In this document: positions 55,670-60,000 of the stretch, piece by piece
Layout: every line of letters starts with the position of its first letter
Numbering within the stretch: position 1 is the stretch's first letter
From: Liolophura sinensis
Taxonomy: Eukaryota; Mollusca; Polyplacophora; Chitonida; Chitonidae
Direction: 5' to 3'
Length of the DNA stretch: 60,000 bases
NCBI RefSeq assembly: GCF_032854445.1
Contig: NC_088295.1
Coordinates: forward strand, 65,579,249 to 65,639,248
Made by a program: the position numbers and the translations under genes
The notes under the pieces: generated by a model
What the model saw: the letters and a program-made list of their open reading frames with translations, nothing else
What the model was told of the DNA's origin: nothing
Databases searched by the model: none

Positions 55670-55806
55670 ACAAGTCTTTGCGCCACACATACGCAAGTTG
55701 GTCATGAACTTGCTAAATGTCGGTGGTTTACCTCGTTCACTTTGGTTTCTTCCATCGGTAAAACTCATTACCATCGTCGGTCTATAAGTGGAACAATCAG
55801 ATAAAT
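55670..55806 (+). mobile_element. Decayed SINE family A fragment, head-to-head with the previous copy
   Basis: 'cacatacgcaagttggtcat', 'tttggtttcttccatcggta', 'accatcgtcggtctataagt' and 'ggaacaatcagataaataaa' follow the family A 3' order with many substitutions. Clearly older than its neighbour. Confidence 0.65.
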
Positions 55807-55904
55807 AAAAGGATTTACCTGCCCACACTGTGGAGACGTCATCCACTTGACGCAGTGGAATTATCAAATGACGCAAGACAAAGAGATAATAGCGTAGATT
55901 AACA

Positions 55905-56000
55905 CTCGATTAATGTTTCACGCCGAACCCCATAGATGATTTCACGTTATATGAGGATGGCCCTGTCTCGCGCGTGGCGGAAACTACGCAAAGCCAGAAG
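55905..56000 (-). mobile_element. Very decayed SINE trace
   Basis: 'gtttcacgccgaaccccata', 'gatgatttcacgttatatga' and 'gtggcggaaactacgcaaag' resemble, in order, the family A complement (tttacgccgtactc, atttcacttatacga, gggaggaaaccgggcaaag). Confidence 0.45.
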
Positions 56001-56194
56001 GAAACCAGTCAGAATGAGAAAGAAACAAAGAAGAGTGATGTAGAAACTATGATGAGCGAGGAAGAAAACATTTGGCATGATTAATATGAATCATTACTTG
56101 CATAATGGTTTTTGGATCTAATTTATTATCAAAACATTATAAGACATTTTTGCCAAACGAAGCATAGGTATTCCCCCCAAACATTTCTTTCATT

Positions 56195-56262
56195 TTTTTC
56201 TATTTATGCATGTTTAAGCTGTACTCAAGAATATTTCATTTGTACAAAGATTTCCGAAATAG
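56195..56262 (-). mobile_element. SINE family A tail trace
   Basis: 'tgtttaagctgtactcaaga' then 'atatttcatttgtac' matches the 3' domain only. Confidence 0.5.
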
Positions 56263-56540
56263 ATTTCAGGACTTCGGTTATCCTTGTTCACTCCCAGCTG
56301 CAATCTTCCTTCTTTTCTTCTCGTTTTAGCTGCACACAGAAACTCTGTGTCTATCGGTTACTTATGTCACCATATATAGGGCTGCTTACTCCATTCCCAA
56401 TTCACATTGTTTATGTACAACGTCTTTCAAACAAAATCCATCCTTTGGGTAATTTCACACCTTGTGCATATTATCCAAACGGCTTTGTTTAAACCCTGTC
56501 TGTAATTTCTTGAGTTTTTCTTGAGTGACTGGATGGGTGG

Positions 56541-56790
56541 ACATCAGTTCACGTATATAGACCTGGTTAATTACATCAATTCACGGATATAGGACTGAAT
56601 AATTGCATCAATTCACGGATATAGGACTGACTAATTGCATCAATTCACGGATATAGCACTGGTTAAAGACATCAGTTCACGAATATAGCACTGGTTAATT
56701 ACATCAATTCACGAATATATCACTATTAAATGATATGCAGGATTGGGTAATTCCATCAATCCAATAGATGAAGAATTGGTTAACGACCTC
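56541..56790. repeat. 32-bp minisatellite, about 7 units
   Basis: Units of 'catcaattcacggatatagg' then 'actgactaattg' repeat every 32 bp. The last units are degenerate. Confidence 0.92.
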
Positions 56791-58005
56791 AGTTGGTCCG
56801 GTGTGGTTTTTTTGTAAAATACATTTTCTGTGCCATAATGTGGTTAGATATATGAGGAAATTTACCAGAAACTCATGTACGAAGTTTCGTCCTTTTTGCC
56901 AGGGCAGTCTTATGAATGGTGTGAATGTCTAACTACGAACTTACAAATGATTCATCTCTCAAGTACCTTGTTTCCAAAAAATAAAATGCTGATTTAGACC
57001 ACAGCGTTTAAAAGTTGTGGTTTGCGTAGTTGCAAGGAATGTTCGTATATTTCCAAAAAACATATCCCTGCTTCATTTCACCGTATTTGTTATGTTAATT
57101 TCAAACATTTTGATTTCTGAATCAATTTGCCATCATTTCGGTTGGGCACCTATAACGGTTGATGTTTTTTATGTTTATATTTTTTTTACTTCTCTGTATT
57201 GTTTCCATAATAATTGAATTAATATTATTGTTTGAGAGCATGAATGAATAATAACAGTTCGACTGACAAAAAAAGTTGATTAACAGAGTTCACAGAGAAT
57301 CTCAGGCGGGCGCCATTAATTCTCTGTGAGATGTTGGTGTCTTGAATGGTTTTCTTGACCTGCTTCTGCCCAGCAAAAGAACTGGGTCAGTTCCCTAACG
57401 ATGTTGATCGAAGCGCCACCTTCTGGCCTCCAGGCGTAGTTCCGTGGCAGATTGGTGGCTATGAAGAAAATTATCACAGTTTGTCATTGATCCAAATACA
57501 TCACCAGATCAACAACCGAGAAGATTTAATAATTCATGCCATCTTCGGTATATTACTTCAAATTGGGTTAAGAAAGTATGCGATGCCACATTAACGGACA
57601 GCGTTTTGCCAGCCAAACTGAAGGAAAAAAACACTTTTTGGGGGGCTTTCCGGAACCAACTGGAGATACTGTGATTTCTAAATTAAACTAAAAGTTCACG
57701 TAACCCTGCCCACATGTGCCGAGTGATAATAATGTTGTTATTTTTTTTTTTTTGCCTTTTTTCCCTCTTTCCTGGCTCTATCAATCTTTCCTGATTCCAT
57801 CGATCTTGAGCAAATGAAACTTTATTCAAACATATTTTGTATGACAATAAAATTCTGTCATTCATCATTAAATTCCAGTATGTAAGTAAACAAAAAATGA
57901 GAACGTTGTTGAAATGCTTTGATGACGAACTGCTTCTCTCATACGGGCTATGTCTGATACAGGCTCAACGGATAAAAAATCTGCTGTTCTTCTCATCTCA
58001 CATCC

Positions 58006-58054
<49 letters not shown>

Positions 58055-60000
58055 ACGCTTACTCAAAATATAGTTTATTTAGATGGATATTTGTTTGGTG
58101 TTTGTTTGTTTGCTTGTTTGTTTTTCTTTTCTTTTTGATCTTTTCACGTTTCAATTAAGTTGATCTAATATAGTACTGCCATATCTATAGGGCTGTCTCG
58201 CTGAAATATCAAGTCCTTGGTGTATACATACATGAAGGTTTTACTTTAACTCGGCACATTCATCTCCAATTTCAAAGCGTCATGTTGAAACTTTTTTTCC
58301 AGATTTGTAATGTAATAGAATCTACAAAAGAATGTTGTTAGGAGAAAGTTCACCTATGTTTAATATGCTGTTTTGTTCTTTTTTGTGTGAGGGCTGTATG
58401 AACCATTTTTTTTGATAAATTGGAAATTTTTCAAACATAATACTAACTACCTAATTGGATGTTTCTTGGAAGTTCAATTCTTTAACTGAACAAAAAATGG
58501 TTAAATTGTGACGTGATCGTCATGCAGGCTTGCAAAATTACACATATTTTCTTCATTACGTGAATAATAACGGGATTACAGCAAAGTGGCCCTAGTCGGT
58601 TTGCATATTGAGCTTGTAGACGAATAAGGCTGGGAGCAGTTTAATTCGGAAATTAGCTTCGTAAGAGACATTAAGGGGCGGACAAAGGAGTTCATATTTA
58701 TCGGGATGACCAGCAGAGATGAAATAATTACTAAGTCGTTGTGGCGTGCTCTACGCAAGCTGAGTTTGCAAGTGCTTCTTATCGACCTGAGATTTGCTAT
58801 TGTATGTTTCATTGGTTTTCCGTATGCATACAGCCCGTCGAGCAGACCGTTATATTTACATTGTGTGCCTGAAGGAAAGTCATTAGGCCGACGGGCTATA
58901 TAATACAGGCCAATTCGAAATGATCGCGCACGAGCGATCCACTCAGCTGTCCTAAACTCAACCTGATTAAGTGCTGTAGATTCTTAAGATATACACATTC
59001 ATATCCTAATCTTATTTTCAATGCATAGCTTAAGACAGCTGTGGCAGTGCTGCATGGTTTACCCACCGAACCCCGAACAGCTACATTTTGTCATGACTGA
59101 TGATTAAATGACGTGGTCATAACGGTGAATATTGTCTAGCAAACAATTGTCCACGGCTTCAGACCAGTCAAGATCATACTCAGCGCCCGTTACAGACGAT
59201 TCACTAGATACAAATCTTCGTTCCGCGCCTTCATATCAATAACAGGCACATTTGAGAAAATGAGATCTGCTGCGGAATTGGGTTGAACTTGAGATATGTG
59301 CGTCTAACGAGGATGTATCCTCCAGATTTGAGTATACTCACGATCGCGAATTATTATAATATACTGCATCGACCAAAAGATCGAATCTCTAATGTTGCAA
59401 TAATTTCGGTTGTTAAGGAAATAACTCGTTGAACTCTCCTTGATATCGGTACAATGGCGAAGTGCCTTCCTGTTGTCTCTTCGTATATCTATATCCTATT
59501 AAAGTCAACCGGAACATACATATCATGTATTCGAGCTCAGACGGGGAAAGCCTCACGACTGTAAGATGTACCTGATTTATTGTATGATAAACACCTTTGG
59601 TAACCCACTTTGTTTCATTATAAAGCACCAGTATATCGATTCTGCAGACACGGGACACGGAATTCAGAACATCGCCATCCTTGGTGGCAAACAATCCTGC
59701 ACCACGCATGGCGTTAAGCTTTGATCATCCCTTCCTTCTTGTGTTTTATTTCTTATTGGGGATGATGATCTTCTTAATCTTGATCGTGGAGTACATTTCA
59801 TAATAATGAATGCACGCCATGAAGGAGTCTTTTTTAACCAAAAAAGTACCCTTAGGATCACTTATCGATGACCTTTAGATTTCGACCGCTTTTTTGCAGA
59901 AAAGTTTTGGCAATTTAGAATTTACAAGATATAGAACATGAAAAAAATATGACATTATAGTTCATCTTCTGTAACATCGCGTCATTATTTTAAAAAAAAG
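56791..60000. other. Right-hand end of the window, no gene recognised
   Basis: AT-rich, with a (TA)n microsatellite at 58011-58051 and T/A runs. Short open frames (60-98 codons) have no domain signature. If another gene lies to the right, its exons do not reach into the window in a form I can see. Confidence 0.5.
58011..58051. repeat. (AT)n microsatellite
   Basis: About 20 uninterrupted AT dinucleotides. Confidence 0.98.

Overview
The window looks like nuclear DNA of an invertebrate animal, most likely a mollusc or another lophotrochozoan. The grounds are four GT/AG-bounded coding exons separated by long introns, no bacterial-style dense coding, about 40% GC by eye, abundant micro- and minisatellites, and many tRNA-headed SINEs. 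The SINE tails carry the 'gccgtactcaagaatatttcacttata' type domain that is widespread in molluscs and relatives. The species cannot be fixed from the sequence alone.

Only one gene is securely supported: the 5' part of a group I (GRM1/GRM5-like) metabotropic glutamate receptor on the minus strand. Its coding exons lie at 21404-20720, 8457-8211, 6986-6754 and 4661-4419. Together they encode a signal peptide and most of the Venus-flytrap glutamate-binding domain, including the residues expected to contact glutamate. The intron phases are 1, 2, 1 and 2, and all sites are canonical. The rest of the receptor (cysteine-rich domain, seven membrane helices, C-tail) must lie beyond coordinate 1. Exon 4 carries a one-base loss near 4540 that breaks the frame and creates a stop at 4518-4516. 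This is either a sequence error or a damaged allele or copy.

Layout: 1-4418 is intron 4, with a 1.2-kb compound minisatellite. 4662-6753 is intron 3, with a SINE and a dispersed repeat. 6987-8210 is intron 2, with a degenerate 15-bp repeat. 8458-20719 is the 12.3-kb intron 1, with SINEs, a pair of 90-bp direct repeats and two striking hairpins. 21405-22080 is the probable 5' UTR area. From 22081 to 60000 no coding gene is recognisable. That part is repeat-rich: a 46-bp minisatellite with a 458-bp higher-order duplication (27.6-28.8 kb), a 40-bp minisatellite (29.9-30.6 kb), an AT microsatellite (34.6 kb), a ~96-bp tandem array (37.4-38.1 kb) and a dense SINE cluster at 43-56 kb. A TATA-plus-donor candidate for a distant upstream noncoding exon lies near 44.8-45.1 kb on the same strand as the receptor.

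The other open reading frames in the window are short. They fall in repeats or show no family signature, so I do not call them genes. No wholly new system was found. The points most worth a second look are the receptor frameshift, the nested tandem arrays, the two long near-perfect hairpins, and different SINE families sharing one 3' domain.
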